A DNA stretch of 64,000 nucleotides from RBG-16-57-9 sp964462185 (lineage in GTDB: Archaea; Thermoproteota; Bathyarchaeia; TCS64). The position numbers and the translations under genes were made by a program. The stretch spans positions 24,534 to 88,533 of the forward strand of contig CAYWWV010000002.1 in assembly GCA_964462185.1 (NCBI GenBank). The letters are read 5' to 3'. Positions 1 through 8,849 of the stretch are shown one piece after another (position 1 is the first letter of the stretch; each line of letters opens with the position of its first letter). The notes under the pieces were generated by a model. That model saw nothing but the letters and a program-made list of their open reading frames with translations. It was not told where the DNA came from and made no database searches.

Positions 1-2439
1 CAACTCCTTGCTCCTGCTTCTGATGAGGGTTGAAACCACCAGGGCCACCCCTATGGAGGCCACAAGGCCGGCGAAGTAGGTTCCCAACACCTGTATCTGC
101 TTGGGCCCTGAGAGCAGCAGGTTCCCCAGGGCCGCCTCCAGGTTCAGCGCCGCCACATCCACCCTCTGGACGTCGGGGTCCACCTCCCCCAGGGCCTCGG
201 CGACCCCCTCGTAGTCCACGTCCTCCTCCAGGTTGACTATGATCCTCCTCTGGTCGATGTACCTCTCCTTGATCCTCTCCATGAACTCGTCGTTCACATA
301 CATCAAGGGGTTGTGGGGCACCCAGTTTTCTCCTGCCTCCCGCCCGAAGAATCCTACGATGCGCACCTGGTAGGTCCTGGCGGCGGTGTTGAGGATCATG
401 GTGTTGTTGATGCTGAGGCCCAGGGCTTCGGCGGCCCCCCGCTCGATTATGGCCCCATTCTCCGTCTGGTTCATGCGCTCGAAGACTTGGGGGTCGTCAA
501 TGATCTCGGGGGTGTAGTAGGCGGAGTCCCTCCAGGCCAGGGGGTCTACCCCCCGGACGGGGACGGCTCCCAGGCTGGTGTCGGGGGTGAACAAGACCTC
601 TATGCACGCGCTTTCCACGCCGGGGACCTCCAAGACCTTCTCCAGCACCTCCTGGGCGTGGTCTCCCTCGAAGAGCCACACCGCGGCGTCGGCCCCAACG
701 GAGGTGTAGACGGCGCTCTCTATGAAGTCCTCGTTGGTGGCCACGTTGCCTATGACGGTGACGCTGTACCCCACTATGAGGGCGACCATGAAGGTGGTGG
801 CCGCCACCCGCTTCAGGTTCCTCTGGAGGGTGAGGGCTGAGAACCTTGCTGCGTCTCCCACTAGGAGGGTTGACACCCAGGTGAGGAGCCTCTGGTACCA
901 GGGCACGTAGTATACGAAGAGCTTGGTGAAGCCCCAGAAGAAGAGTATGGGGGCTATGAAGCTGAGAAGGTAGTCGGTGCCCCACCAGGTGGAGTAGAGG
1001 AGGCTCACGATCAGGTTGCTGGTGGAGGGCCTGAACTGGTCCACCGTGTACCCCAGGTAGAGCATAGCAAACCTGTAAGCCCCCAGGAGGAATGCCAAGA
1101 GGGGTGGGAACACCTCCCTCTTCTCCTCCTCCTCGGAGATGTGCTCCCTGAGGGCATCCACGATGTTCACCTCCACCGCCTTCTGGGCTGGTCGGAGGAG
1201 GGAGAAGAGGGATAGGCCTGTGCTGAAGATGAATATGGATGCCAGCGTCACGGGGTTCACCGTTAGCAGGGTCTCCAGGGGTGTGAGACCGGGTATGACC
1301 AGGGGTAGAACCAGGCTGCTGCCCATTAGCGCCACCACCCCGGCCACCAGGGAGACCACTAGCCCCTCAAACAGGAGCATGCGGAAGACCTGTTGGGTGT
1401 TGAGGCCCCTCACCAGGAGCAGCCCTATCTCCCTCCTCCTGAGCTGGAAGACCACCTCGGCGATGGTGGTGCCCAGGTACCAGGCCGTGAAGAATACGGG
1501 GAGGCTGACCACGATGGTGCTGGTCTTCATGTTGTTGGCGTTCTGGAGGACGGCCTCCAGCATCTCCCCCAGGAAGTTTCGAGGGGTGTAGAAATACTGG
1601 GCCCCGTTGGCGTTTACCTCCTCGAAAATGAGTTTGATCTCCTCGATGCTCCCATCCAAGTCCCAGGGGTTCACCAGTCTTTCCCTGTCCAGGCTTATGA
1701 GGGCAACCCCATGCTGGTCGTCGGTGGGCCTCCGGTCCTCGGCGAAGATGCTCCTCTGGATGTCCATGTAGGTGTCGGTGCTCATCAAAACCATGTTGTA
1801 CCTGGGCCTCCTCTGGGAGGGGTCGTTCCTGCTGAACAAGCCATACAGGTACCGGTCGTACCTGCTGACGAAGAGGGCCCAGGCGGTGTCCTCCACGGCC
1901 ACCGAGCCCCCTATGGGGAGGGTGAACCTCCGGTTCTCGAAGCCCGGGGGACTCCTCCAGAGGTAGGTGCTGATGTCGAAGGTGATGGAGCCGTTTGCTT
2001 CGTACTCCTCCGCCATGAAGCTGCTGACATCTAGGTAGACCTTCCCCCTCTCGAAGCGGTCAACCCCCTGGATGCTCTCGTAGAAGGTGGAGTTGTCGGG
2101 GATGGCCACCAGGAAGATGCCCTCCACCGTCTCGTTGGAGCCGGGCTCGAAGGCGTTCACCGGCGCCCAGATGAACTTGTCTATGTGGGTGACCCCCTCG
2201 ATGCTGCCCAAGACCTCCTCCACCTCCAATATCCGGGTCTTGGTGATGTTCTTCGCCGAGGCCTGGTCTATGACGTCGTAGGGCGCCGACCTGAAAATCT
2301 GCTCCAGGCTCTTGGCCCCGATGGCGTCGGCTCCCTGCAGTATACCCGCGAAGAGGGTTGTAGCCAGGGCCACGCTCACAAAGAGGGAGAGGAACATCCC
2401 TCTACCCCTGACTATCCTCTTAACGGAATACTGGAACAT
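1..2439 (-). CDS. FtsX-like ABC transporter permease (partial, C-terminus beyond left edge)
   Basis: The 813 visible codons begin at ATG 2439 and are still open at base 1. An N-terminal membrane segment (about residues 13-32) is followed by a large extracytoplasmic domain of about 240 residues. A cluster of membrane helices with the FtsX-type stretch RRREIGLLLVRGL comes next, then a second extracytoplasmic domain, and at the left edge another helix and a conserved basic stretch (IRSRSKEL). This is the double FtsX/MacB_PCD layout of permeases that pair with an ATPase to move lipids or proteins; the ATPase gene is not in the window. A TATA-like run (TTTTTTTAGA, about 2462-2471 on the minus strand) lies 27 nt upstream of the ATG, so the transcript is probably leaderless. 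The substrate cannot be inferred. Confidence 0.85.
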   Translation of the reverse strand, partial: MFQYSVKRIVRGRGMFLSLFVSVALATTLFAGILQGADAIGAKSLEQIFRSAPYDVIDQASAKNITKTRILEVEEVLGSIEGVTHIDKFIWAPVNAFEPGSNETVEGIFLVAIPDNSTFYESIQGVDRFERGKVYLDVSSFMAEEYEANGSITFDISTYLWRSPPGFENRRFTLPIGGSVAVEDTAWALFVSRYDRYLYGLFSRNDPSQRRPRYNMVLMSTDTYMDIQRSIFAEDRRPTDDQHGVALISLDRERLVNPWDLDGSIEEIKLIFEEVNANGAQYFYTPRNFLGEMLEAVLQNANNMKTSTIVVSLPVFFTAWYLGTTIAEVVFQLRRREIGLLLVRGLNTQQVFRMLLFEGLVVSLVAGVVALMGSSLVLPLVIPGLTPLETLLTVNPVTLASIFIFSTGLSLFSLLRPAQKAVEVNIVDALREHISEEEEKREVFPPLLAFLLGAYRFAMLYLGYTVDQFRPSTSNLIVSLLYSTWWGTDYLLSFIAPILFFWGFTKLFVYYVPWYQRLLTWVSTLLVGDAARFSALTLQRNLKRVAATTFMVALIVGYSVTVIGNVATNEDFIESAVYTSVGADAAVWLFEGDHAQEVLEKVLEVPGVESACIEVLFTPDTSLGAVPVRGVDPLAWRDSAYYTPEIIDDPQVFERMNQTENGAIIERGAAEALGLSINNTMILNTAARTYQVRIVGFFGREAGENWVPHNPLMYVNDEFMERIKERYIDQRRIIVNLEEDVDYEGVAEALGEVDPDVQRVDVAALNLEAALGNLLLSGPKQIQVLGTYFAGLVASIGVALVVSTLIRSRSKEL

Positions 2440-2461
2440 CCCTAATTCAACCCAGCTCCAG

Positions 2462-2471
2462 TCTAAAAAAA
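2462..2471 (-). promoter_or_regulatory. TATA box for the FtsX-like permease
   Basis: The T-rich run on the minus strand is centred about 27 nt before ATG 2439. That is the spacing expected between an archaeal TATA box and the start codon of a leaderless transcript. It shares a divergent intergenic region with the promoter of the DUF1512 gene. Confidence 0.5.
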
Positions 2472-2561
2472 TGTTCCCCGAGTCCTCCCCCAGGCCCAGC
2501 CCTAAAGCCGGGTCGGCTCAGGGGGTAAAACCTTATAACCCGTGTATTGCTACCAACAGCA

Positions 2562-3689
2562 GTGAATCTGATGTTTTACGCCGTCAACCAGGTTCTACAG
2601 CAGGATAGCGAGCTGGGAGTGCTCCTGCAGACCCTCTTCAGCTTCGCCTTCATCGTGTACCTCTTCTACGCCCAAAGAATCCAGGCCATGACCATGCTCA
2701 GGCAGATCGAGGTCAACCTCAGGAAAATCAAGAGCTTTAGGGACAAAAGCCGGGAGACGGCTATCGAGGCTATTAAGAAGTTTGGTAAACCCGCCTTCGA
2801 CCCCACCAGCCAGGTGGACCGCTTCATGGAGCACTTTATGATCGCCCCCGTGGACATGGACCCCGCGGGGGTGGTGGGGAAGCTGGGCCAGATCGTCAAC
2901 GTGCGCGAGTTCACCTTCGAGAGGGAGGTGGCGCAGATGGCCCCCGAGGCCACCCCTGCCCAGCGCCACAACCTGGAGAACCTCCTAGAGGCCAGCCTAG
3001 CCCTCAACGTCTTCTACAAGGTGATTCGACACTACTACCTCATGGGCAAGAAAACCATGAACATATACATCATCATGCAGATCCACATGATCCTCCCCGC
3101 CCTCATCCAGCAGGTGGAGGCCTACAGCGCAGCCCTCCAAGCCTTCAGGGACGGCATACCCATAGGCGACAGCGTGGGCCCCATAGTGGCTGCGAAGCTT
3201 CTCAACGGGGCCCCCACCAAGGAGGTGGCCAAGGAGATGGTGGCTGGGGAGACCACCATCGAGGGGAGGAGGGTTATAGTCATCAAGGCGTTGGGCCCCG
3301 GAGGGAGCGTGGGCAGGCCTGGGGACGCCATAGAGCGGCTGCTGGAGGAGGAGGATGGTAAGGTGAAGATGTTGATAACCGTGGATGCTGCGGGCAAGCT
3401 GGAGGGGGAGGAGGTGGGTGAGATCGCCGAGGGGGTGGGCGCCGCCATCGGGGGTATAGGGGTTGAGAAATACAAGATCGAGGAGGCCGCCTCCAGGCAC
3501 AACGTGCCCATGTACGCCGTGGCCATCAAGCAGGGGATCGAACACGTGGTGGCCCCCCTGGTGGAGGAGCTCATGGATGCCACCGATAAGGCGGTGGAGA
3601 GCGTTAAGGGCCTAATCCTTGACTACACCAATGAGGGGGACACCGTTATTGTCGCCGGCATAGGCAACACCGTGGGGGTGGCCCAATGA
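2562..3689 (+). CDS. DUF1512 family archaeal membrane-associated protein
   Basis: This is a 375-residue protein of the archaeal family DUF1512, whose function is unknown. It has one N-terminal membrane helix (LLQTLFSFAFIVYLFYAQR), a helical middle region, and a Gly-rich C-terminal half (ALGPGGSVGRPGD, AGIGNTVGV) that may bind a nucleotide or similar ligand. Possible starts are TTG 2547, GTG 2562 and ATG 2571. A TATA-like CTTATAA at about 2532-2538 lies 26 nt before GTG 2562, so I prefer that start with a leaderless mRNA. Its stop overlaps the ATG of the next gene (ATGA at 3686-3689), which suggests translational coupling. Confidence 0.8.
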   Translation: MNLMFYAVNQVLQQDSELGVLLQTLFSFAFIVYLFYAQRIQAMTMLRQIEVNLRKIKSFRDKSRETAIEAIKKFGKPAFDPTSQVDRFMEHFMIAPVDMDPAGVVGKLGQIVNVREFTFEREVAQMAPEATPAQRHNLENLLEASLALNVFYKVIRHYYLMGKKTMNIYIIMQIHMILPALIQQVEAYSAALQAFRDGIPIGDSVGPIVAAKLLNGAPTKEVAKEMVAGETTIEGRRVIVIKALGPGGSVGRPGDAIERLLEEEDGKVKMLITVDAAGKLEGEEVGEIAEGVGAAIGGIGVEKYKIEEAASRHNVPMYAVAIKQGIEHVVAPLVEELMDATDKAVESVKGLILDYTNEGDTVIVAGIGNTVGVAQ

Positions 3690-4102
3690 GGCGGATGTCG
3701 GAGAAGGCGGGGCCCCTGGCGGGGGGCGCCACCCAAAACTGGATAAGCCTGGGCCTCATGGTGGTTGTCGGCGCCATAGCCATGCTGAGCCTCTACCTGG
3801 GGTTCAGGGAGTACGGCCGGGGCAACATAGAGCTCTCCCTCATGTACCTCCTCATAGGGGTCTCAGGGTTCTCGGCCATCGGCTTCAGCTTCTTCAAGGC
3901 CAAGCCCGTGGCCACCTCCAAGGACCCCTCCAAAGAGGTACCCGTGGTCACCACCCTAGAGTGCCCCCAATGTAACCTCAAGAAGGTGCGGGACTTCCAG
4001 GTGGGCGACTACATATTCAAGAAGGGTGAGCCCTGCGAACGCTGCGAGGGCGAGATGGTCATCACCAGGATAAACGCCCGCAAGGAGCCCAAAAAGCGCT
4101 AA
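3686..4102 (+). CDS. Two-helix membrane protein with C-terminal zinc ribbon
   Basis: This 138-residue protein is not recognised as a named family. Two membrane helices (about residues 19-42 and 52-70) precede a cytoplasmic tail with CPQC and CERC pairs spaced like a zinc ribbon, then a basic end (KEPKKR). It overlaps the DUF1512 gene by four bases, so the two probably work together at the membrane. Its TAA stop overlaps the stop codon of the convergent methionine aminopeptidase gene. Confidence 0.7.
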   Translation: MRRMSEKAGPLAGGATQNWISLGLMVVVGAIAMLSLYLGFREYGRGNIELSLMYLLIGVSGFSAIGFSFFKAKPVATSKDPSKEVPVVTTLECPQCNLKKVRDFQVGDYIFKKGEPCERCEGEMVITRINARKEPKKR

Positions 4103-4983
4103 ACAGTGGTGACCAGGCAGCCGTCGCCCGTCACCACCATGGTGTGCTCGGCCTGGGCCACCTTGGCCCGGCTGGCCTCGATCAACTGGGGATACCCCGA
4201 CACACACCTGGAACGCACCAACTCTTGGAAAGCCCCCTCCCCCCCAGGGAAGCGGGTGAGAACCCAACGGGAGGCGAAGGGCAGGCTCCGATACTCACCC
4301 TGGATAAACCTCAACATCCCCCGGGCCCCCGCTGAGACCTTCCTCTTCTTCTCGAAGCGGTATATGTTGCTGGGGGGGCCGTCCACCACCCTGCCTTGGG
4401 CCCCCACTGGGACGGCGAAGGGCTCCACCGCGTAGACCTCCCCCTCCTCCAAGACGTTGTGGTCCGGGGTGGGGACGTTGGGTATGCTCTTCCCAGCGTG
4501 GACCACATACCGGGCCAGCCTGTGGCCTGTGAGATTCTCCACCGGCCTGGCCCCCCGGGCCCGTATGGCCGACTCGATGGCGGAGCCCACCCGGCCCGCC
4601 CTAACGCCTGGGCGGATGGTGGAGATGGCGGCCTCCAACCCCGCCTCGGCGGCCTCCACTAAATACCCATACTCAGGGTCCAAGCAAACCGTCCGCGCCG
4701 TATCCGCGATGTATCCCTCCACGTGGACCCCCACATCCACCTTCACCAAGGCGCCCTCAGGGATGACCGTGGGGTCCGCCAGGGGGGAGGTGTAGTGGGC
4801 CGCCACATGGTCGATGTCCACGTTGCAGGGGAAGGCCAGGCGAGCCCCCTTGGCCTCCACAAATCCTTTGACGCCGTCGCATATCTCCTCCACCTTGGTT
4901 CCCGGGGCAACCCGCTGGGCGGCCCACTTCAAGGCCTCAGCGGCTATCCTCCCCGCCTCAAGGTAAGCCTCAAGAGGCTCCAT
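4099..4983 (-). CDS. map: Methionine aminopeptidase, type II (archaeal)
   Basis: The enzyme removes the initiator methionine from nascent proteins. The 294-residue length fits archaeal type II enzymes. The metal-site motifs of the pita-bread fold occur in order: VKVDVGVHVEGYIADTA (two Asp), TGHRLARYVVHAGKSIP (His), YAVEPFA (Glu) and QAEHTMVV (Glu). The substrate-pocket stretch HVAAHYTSP lies near residue 60, and the type II insertion lies between the His and the last Glu. It starts 30 bp after the UspA-family gene on the same strand and may be co-transcribed with it. Confidence 0.93.
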   Translation of the reverse strand: MEPLEAYLEAGRIAAEALKWAAQRVAPGTKVEEICDGVKGFVEAKGARLAFPCNVDIDHVAAHYTSPLADPTVIPEGALVKVDVGVHVEGYIADTARTVCLDPEYGYLVEAAEAGLEAAISTIRPGVRAGRVGSAIESAIRARGARPVENLTGHRLARYVVHAGKSIPNVPTPDHNVLEEGEVYAVEPFAVPVGAQGRVVDGPPSNIYRFEKKRKVSAGARGMLRFIQGEYRSLPFASRWVLTRFPGGEGAFQELVRSRCVSGYPQLIEASRAKVAQAEHTMVVTGDGCLVTTV

Positions 4984-5013
4984 ACCCGTTTGCCTCGGCT
5001 GTGGGGGCGGCCC

Positions 5014-5478
5014 CTACTTGACCACCAGGACGGGCTTGGTGCAGCTGTCCACGATCCTCCGGCTAGTGCTCCCCAGGATCCAGCCCGTGATTCCGCCCAG
5101 CCCCCGGCTCCCAATGACTATGAGGTCGGCGTCTTCCTCCTCGGAGACCTCCACGATGGTGCTGGAGGGCCTGCCCTCCAGGAGCTTGCTCTGGACCCTC
5201 AACTCGGGGTAGTGGGCCTTCACATCGTTGAGAGCCTCCTCCAGGCTTTTCCCGTATAGGTCCCTCATCCTCTCCTGGTAGTCGGTCATGTCCTGGGCGG
5301 CGGTTACAGGGGCGGCCCCGAAGCCCTCGTCTGGGAAGACGGGGAGCATCACCTTGGGCACCACGGAGACGATTAAGAGCTCCGCGCCCATCAAGTCGGC
5401 TATGGAGACGGCGTGGTCCAAGGCGTGCTTGCTGGGCTCACTCCCGTCGAACGCTATCAACACCTTCTTATACATCAC
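5014..5478 (-). CDS. Universal stress protein, UspA family
   Basis: This 154-residue single Usp domain begins with the strand KVLIAFDGSEPS. It ends with the ATP-binding signature GSRGLGGITGWILGSTSR (G-2x-G-9x-G-S), so it probably binds ATP. The start is GTG 5478 or ATG 5475; a minus-strand TATA-like GTTTAAAT (about 5498-5506) lies 26 nt upstream and fits a leaderless mRNA. Usp proteins bind nucleotides under stress; no specific role can be read from the context. Confidence 0.9.
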   Translation of the reverse strand: MMYKKVLIAFDGSEPSKHALDHAVSIADLMGAELLIVSVVPKVMLPVFPDEGFGAAPVTAAQDMTDYQERMRDLYGKSLEEALNDVKAHYPELRVQSKLLEGRPSSTIVEVSEEEDADLIVIGSRGLGGITGWILGSTSRRIVDSCTKPVLVVK

Positions 5479-5511
5479 TAGGATATAGGCGGGAGTGGGA
5501 TTTAAACCCCT

Positions 5512-6438
5512 TCAACCCGGGCTCTGGAGGTGGGTGTGGGCGCCGTAAAGCCTCTCTATGGTTTCCCACTCCTGGGGGTCGTAAAACCTGCACACCCCCT
5601 CGCCGAACCTCTTGGCCACCTCCACACAGAATCGGGCCGCGGCCTCTATGTCGGTGGGCTGGCTGGCCCCTGTGGCGCAGCCGGGGACGGGGACCGTGGT
5701 GGTGAGGGCCACCCCCACCACTGGGGCGGTGGTGACGGTGGCGGGTTGCATGATGCTGTTGATGTGGTAGAGGCCGTTGCCGTAGGGGGTTATGTCTTGG
5801 GTGGTTATGGGGCAGACCTTGGGGGGCTCCCCGGTGACCCACTCGTAAATGTCCAGGAGGTCGTCGCTGGCTTTGAGAACCCAGCCCTCTTTGACGGTGG
5901 GTGTGATGGCGAAGCCCCTCCAGTTGGCCACCCTGTTCCCCCTGGTTGTGTCCACGCTGAGAACCGCCTCCATGGCGGGGTCCACCTCCTCCCGGTTCAT
6001 GGTTTGAATGTCCACGGGGCTGCCCATGAAGGGAACCGGTTGGTGGGGCTTGATGGGCGCGTTGGGGCAGACATGGGTTGCCACCACCACATCCCCCCTC
6101 AACCGGTCTCCCCGCTCGGCCATCTCCACAAGCTTCAGGGCCGTGCTGAGGGCCACCACGGCTCCGTCGGCGTCGGAGACCAGCCCCACCACCTGGGGCC
6201 TGGCTCCAACCCCCCCCAGCCGCCCCACCACACCCAGGGTGGGGGCCTCCCCGCCAGCTGCCTTCCCACTGGAGCCGGGTATCCAAACCTTGATGAAGTC
6301 GGTGGAGCCCTTCTCCCCCTCCACCCGTTTAACCTCTACGCGGCATTCTCCCGCGGCTTGTAGGGCCTGGGCCACCTTTTCCCCGTTGGCCTGGGGGTGG
6401 TCCAGGAGGTCCATGGCTTGGAGCACCTGTTTCAACAT
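5512..6438 (-). CDS. DUF1177 family protein
   Basis: The 308-residue protein matches my recall of family DUF1177, through stretches such as VVGRLGGVGARPQVVGLVSD, FMGSPVDIQTMNREEVDP, ITTQDITPYGNGLYHINS and VPGCATGASQPTDIE. Family function is unknown. Conserved acidic and His residues and the HVCPNAPIKPH stretch suggest a metal-dependent hydrolase, which is inference only. ATG 6438 lies about 28 nt after a TATA-like ATATTTAA (about 6462-6470, minus strand), consistent with a leaderless mRNA. Confidence 0.78.
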   Translation of the reverse strand: MLKQVLQAMDLLDHPQANGEKVAQALQAAGECRVEVKRVEGEKGSTDFIKVWIPGSSGKAAGGEAPTLGVVGRLGGVGARPQVVGLVSDADGAVVALSTALKLVEMAERGDRLRGDVVVATHVCPNAPIKPHQPVPFMGSPVDIQTMNREEVDPAMEAVLSVDTTRGNRVANWRGFAITPTVKEGWVLKASDDLLDIYEWVTGEPPKVCPITTQDITPYGNGLYHINSIMQPATVTTAPVVGVALTTTVPVPGCATGASQPTDIEAAARFCVEVAKRFGEGVCRFYDPQEWETIERLYGAHTHLQSPG

Positions 6439-6523
6439 GGGGTGAATATAAAGGCGGGGTGGTTAAATATGCGTCGGGCCTCGGTGACGCCAGGCTTACA
6501 ACCAGGCCCCGCCGAGGTGACAC

Positions 6524-6706
6524 GTGTGTGCCACCCCTAACAGTGACACCGAGGAGGAGGCCAGGCTTCGACGCCGCATCAGGCTGCTCAAGGAGCGGGA
6601 GAAGGAGCTCCGCAGGGAGCGGCAGAGGCTTGAGGCCCGGCTGAGACAGCTGTTCTACAGGCGGCTCAAGAGGTGGGAGGAGGGTCTGGCTAGGGCTCCG
6701 CCCTGA
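6524..6706 (+). CDS. Small coiled-coil protein (hypothetical)
   Basis: This is a 60-residue reading frame starting at GTG 6524. It is nearly one continuous charged helix (EEEARLRRRIRLLKEREKEL and onward) with heptad-like spacing, so a short coiled coil is likely. The only open upstream codon is blocked by TGA at 6518. A TATA-like GGTTAAATA at 6461-6469 lies upstream, on the same AT-rich patch used by the divergent DUF1177 gene. The frame overlaps the end of the convergent MBL gene by 17 bases. Arg-rich helices also arise by chance in GC-rich DNA, so this call is tentative. Confidence 0.45.
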   Translation: MCATPNSDTEEEARLRRRIRLLKEREKELRRERQRLEARLRQLFYRRLKRWEEGLARAPP

Positions 6707-7604
6707 CGATGAGGCTGAACTCCCCCAAGTCGTACCTCCTCACCCTCACCCCGTTGGCCACGCCCTCCACATAATCCCCCCCGCGGCCCTCCAAGATGTC
6801 CTTGGCGGCGTGGTAGCACTTCTCGATCAGGTGTTTCTCCACCTTGGGCTCGTTGTGGCTGGGCATAACCCAGTCGTAGTGGGGCGCCAAGTCCACCATC
6901 CTCTTGAAGCTGGCCACGAACTCCTCCAGGCTGGTGCCCTCCCCGTAGACGTATATGGGGGCGGGGTAGAAGCTGTCCCCCGACCAGAGAACCCCCTCCC
7001 CCCTGTCCAGGATGCAGACGCTGTCCGGGCTGTGGCCGGGCACATGGTAGACCTCCAGGGTTCTACCCCCCAGCTCCACCTTGTCGCCGTCCCTCAGCCA
7101 CCTGGACACCTTGAAGGGCTTGATGCTCCACTCCTGGGGGTTGAAGTAGGGGGGGAAGGGCTTCCAAACCATCTCCCCCTCCAAGTAGTTTCCCATCTCC
7201 TCCCTCGACCTCCCCCGCCGGGCCCGCTCCCGGCTGTAATCGTGGTCGAACACCTGAACCCTCTCGAACTGGTGGTTGCCCCCCACGTGGTCTCCATGGG
7301 TGTGGGTGTTCACCACTGTAACCGGGAGACTCGTCAAGCCCTCCACCAGGGCCTTGATGTCCCCTATACCGTTCCCCGTGTCTATGAGGGCCGCGGCCTC
7401 CTCCCCCAGCACCAGGTAGCTGATGACCTCCTCAAACTGGCCGTCCTCATAGATAGCGTACACGTCCCCCGTCAACCGGTACACCTGGAACCACTCGTCA
7501 GGCTGTTCCACCCTCTCATAGGCGCTCCAGGCCTCCCTGGGAAGCCTCTCATACCACTTCCGGGGCACTATGAGGCCTTTATCCGTCTCATCCGAGTAAG
7601 CCAA
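6690..7604 (-). CDS. Metallo-beta-lactamase fold hydrolase
   Basis: The 304-residue MBL-fold protein carries the dinuclear metal motif NTHTHGDHVGG (about residues 98-108), then GHSPDS, WSGDSFY and a late SHNEP. It has an N-terminal extension of about 40 residues and an insert around residues 125-165. Glyoxalase-II-like or other hydrolase functions are possible; the substrate is unknown. TTG 7604 is the first start in frame. A TATA-like CTTATTTC at about 7641-7648 on the minus strand would give a short leader. Confidence 0.85.
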   Translation of the reverse strand: MAYSDETDKGLIVPRKWYERLPREAWSAYERVEQPDEWFQVYRLTGDVYAIYEDGQFEEVISYLVLGEEAAALIDTGNGIGDIKALVEGLTSLPVTVVNTHTHGDHVGGNHQFERVQVFDHDYSRERARRGRSREEMGNYLEGEMVWKPFPPYFNPQEWSIKPFKVSRWLRDGDKVELGGRTLEVYHVPGHSPDSVCILDRGEGVLWSGDSFYPAPIYVYGEGTSLEEFVASFKRMVDLAPHYDWVMPSHNEPKVEKHLIEKCYHAAKDILEGRGGDYVEGVANGVRVRRYDLGEFSLIVRAEP

Positions 7605-7864
7605 GTTTTACACCGTATAAGCCCGGGCAGAGAGGGAAATAAGCCATACCCCTTCTCTCCCAGCGGTATACTAACCCCTGAGGGGCTCAAATGCCCAACG
7701 GCCCTCCACAGCCTTGAACCCGATGAAACACCTCACTAATGGGCTGCCCGGTGTTATTCCAAACTGAGACTATGGATCACCAGATGCTCAGGGTTATGAA
7801 AACCTTTTTTTAACCCTTTAAGCCATACGGTTTATCCGCTGATGCAGGGGTGTGTGGGGGCAGC
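7605..7864. other. Intergenic region with divergent promoters
   Basis: This 260-bp region separates the minus-strand MBL gene from the plus-strand cysteine-rich gene. The right half is AT-rich; TTTATCC at about 7830-7836 sits about 30 nt before GTG 7865. I see no convincing gene or RNA inside it. Confidence 0.4.
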
Positions 7865-8338
7865 GTGAAAAGAGACAATTGCAGGCTGCTTGGACTGGTT
7901 TTCCACGACATAATATACGCTTATCAAAAGACGGTTCGGGAAACCCTCGGCAATTGCGACAAAGCTATACTCAACCTGGTTGAGTGTATGTGTCAGAATA
8001 CTTCACTGACCCAGTTATGCGAGTCTGAGGCAGGCTTCGAGGAGCTGGTCTCCTTCATGGCCAGTAAACTCAGGGAGATGGAGCTGGGGGAGTTAACCCT
8101 GGAAAATATTGGCGGGGAAGGCTACCTTTTACGAATCGATAACTGTGTTTGGGCGGATACCTACCACCCTCAACTGAAGAGTCATGAGGTTACCTGTCCC
8201 TGGGCCTTAATCGCCATGGCCGTATACCAGATCAAAGAGAACCGCAGAGTCCACGTAGCGGACTCGGAGTTTACTCCGAGGGGGTCGATCACCAAGATAC
8301 AGCCCGCCTCAAAAATAGTCTTCTCCCTAGTTGGATGA
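7865..8338 (+). CDS. Cysteine-rich protein of unknown function
   Basis: This is a 157-residue protein with eight Cys residues, including NCRLLG, VECMCQ and TCPWALIAMAVYQ. The C-terminal third (CPWALIAMAVYQIKEN, then SEFTPRGSITKI) resembles the end of small archaeal sensor or V4R/ATC-hydrolase-type domains, but I cannot assign a family. Base composition is clearly less GC-rich than the neighbours, which could mean recent transfer. I chose GTG 7865 over GTG 7850 because a TATA-like TTTATCC lies about 30 nt upstream. It is flanked by long intergenic spacers and is probably monocistronic. Confidence 0.6.
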   Translation: MKRDNCRLLGLVFHDIIYAYQKTVRETLGNCDKAILNLVECMCQNTSLTQLCESEAGFEELVSFMASKLREMELGELTLENIGGEGYLLRIDNCVWADTYHPQLKSHEVTCPWALIAMAVYQIKENRRVHVADSEFTPRGSITKIQPASKIVFSLVG

Positions 8339-8477
8339 GACTCTAAAAAAAGCCTGTTCTACCAATATGCGCCGCAGGCAGTGGGGTTTTTCGAATATCC
8401 CGCTCATGGGGCTTCCAGTTTTGGTTGTGTGTCGCTGTTTCCTCTACAACAATGTATAAAGGGTACAAACATTAAAT

Positions 8478-8530
8478 CCTATATCACACCGTATAGTAGA
8501 TAGAAGTATTCTGATCTGAGAGAGAGGAGA
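8478..8530 (+). promoter_or_regulatory. TATA box and Shine-Dalgarno for the TFS-like gene
   Basis: CCTATATCAC at 8478-8487 gives an expected transcript start near 8508. A purine-rich GAGGAGA at 8524-8530 lies directly before ATG 8532. Unlike most genes in the window, this one appears to have a short leader with a ribosome binding site. Confidence 0.45.
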
Positions 8531-8531
8531 C

Positions 8532-8849
8532 ATGGTAGAGTTCTGTGACCGCTGCGGGAGCTTTATGAGGCAGTCCCACAGCGGCTACGAGTGTCCCCGT
8601 TGCGGGTGGACCAAGAAGGTGGAGATGATCCTGGTGAAGGCTGGGGGGGACACCGAGGTTGAGCCTGTCTACGTCATGTCGGGGGTGGAGAACGCTATCA
8701 GGGTCAACAGGAGGTGTCCCATGTGTGGAAACAACGAGGCCTTCCACAACATAATGGTCTCCCTGGGGGAGCACGCAGGGGTCAACAACGACCGCAGCGT
8801 GGACCGGTACAAGTGCACTCGTTGCGGCCACACCTGGGTGGAGGGCTAG
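8532..8849 (+). CDS. Transcription factor S-like protein (TFIIS/Rpb9 family), divergent cleavage loop
   Basis: This 105-residue protein has two zinc ribbons, C5-C8/C21-C24 and C62-C65/C95-C98, the architecture of archaeal TFS, which binds RNA polymerase and stimulates cleavage of backtracked RNA. In active TFS the tip of the C-terminal ribbon carries an Asp-Glu pair. Here the loop between CPMCGNNEAF and YKCTRCGHTW is about five residues longer and reads GEHAGVNNDRSVDR, with no DE pair. It may therefore bind polymerase without stimulating cleavage, as reported for some Sulfolobus TFS paralogues. Its TAG stop shares CTAG with the convergent OsmC gene. Confidence 0.85.
   Translation: MVEFCDRCGSFMRQSHSGYECPRCGWTKKVEMILVKAGGDTEVEPVYVMSGVENAIRVNRRCPMCGNNEAFHNIMVSLGEHAGVNNDRSVDRYKCTRCGHTWVEG

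Noticed and set aside
313..1591. Several plus-strand frames rich in Gly, Val and Pro
   Set aside because: They are shadows of the minus-strand FtsX-like permease, which runs unbroken for 813 codons.
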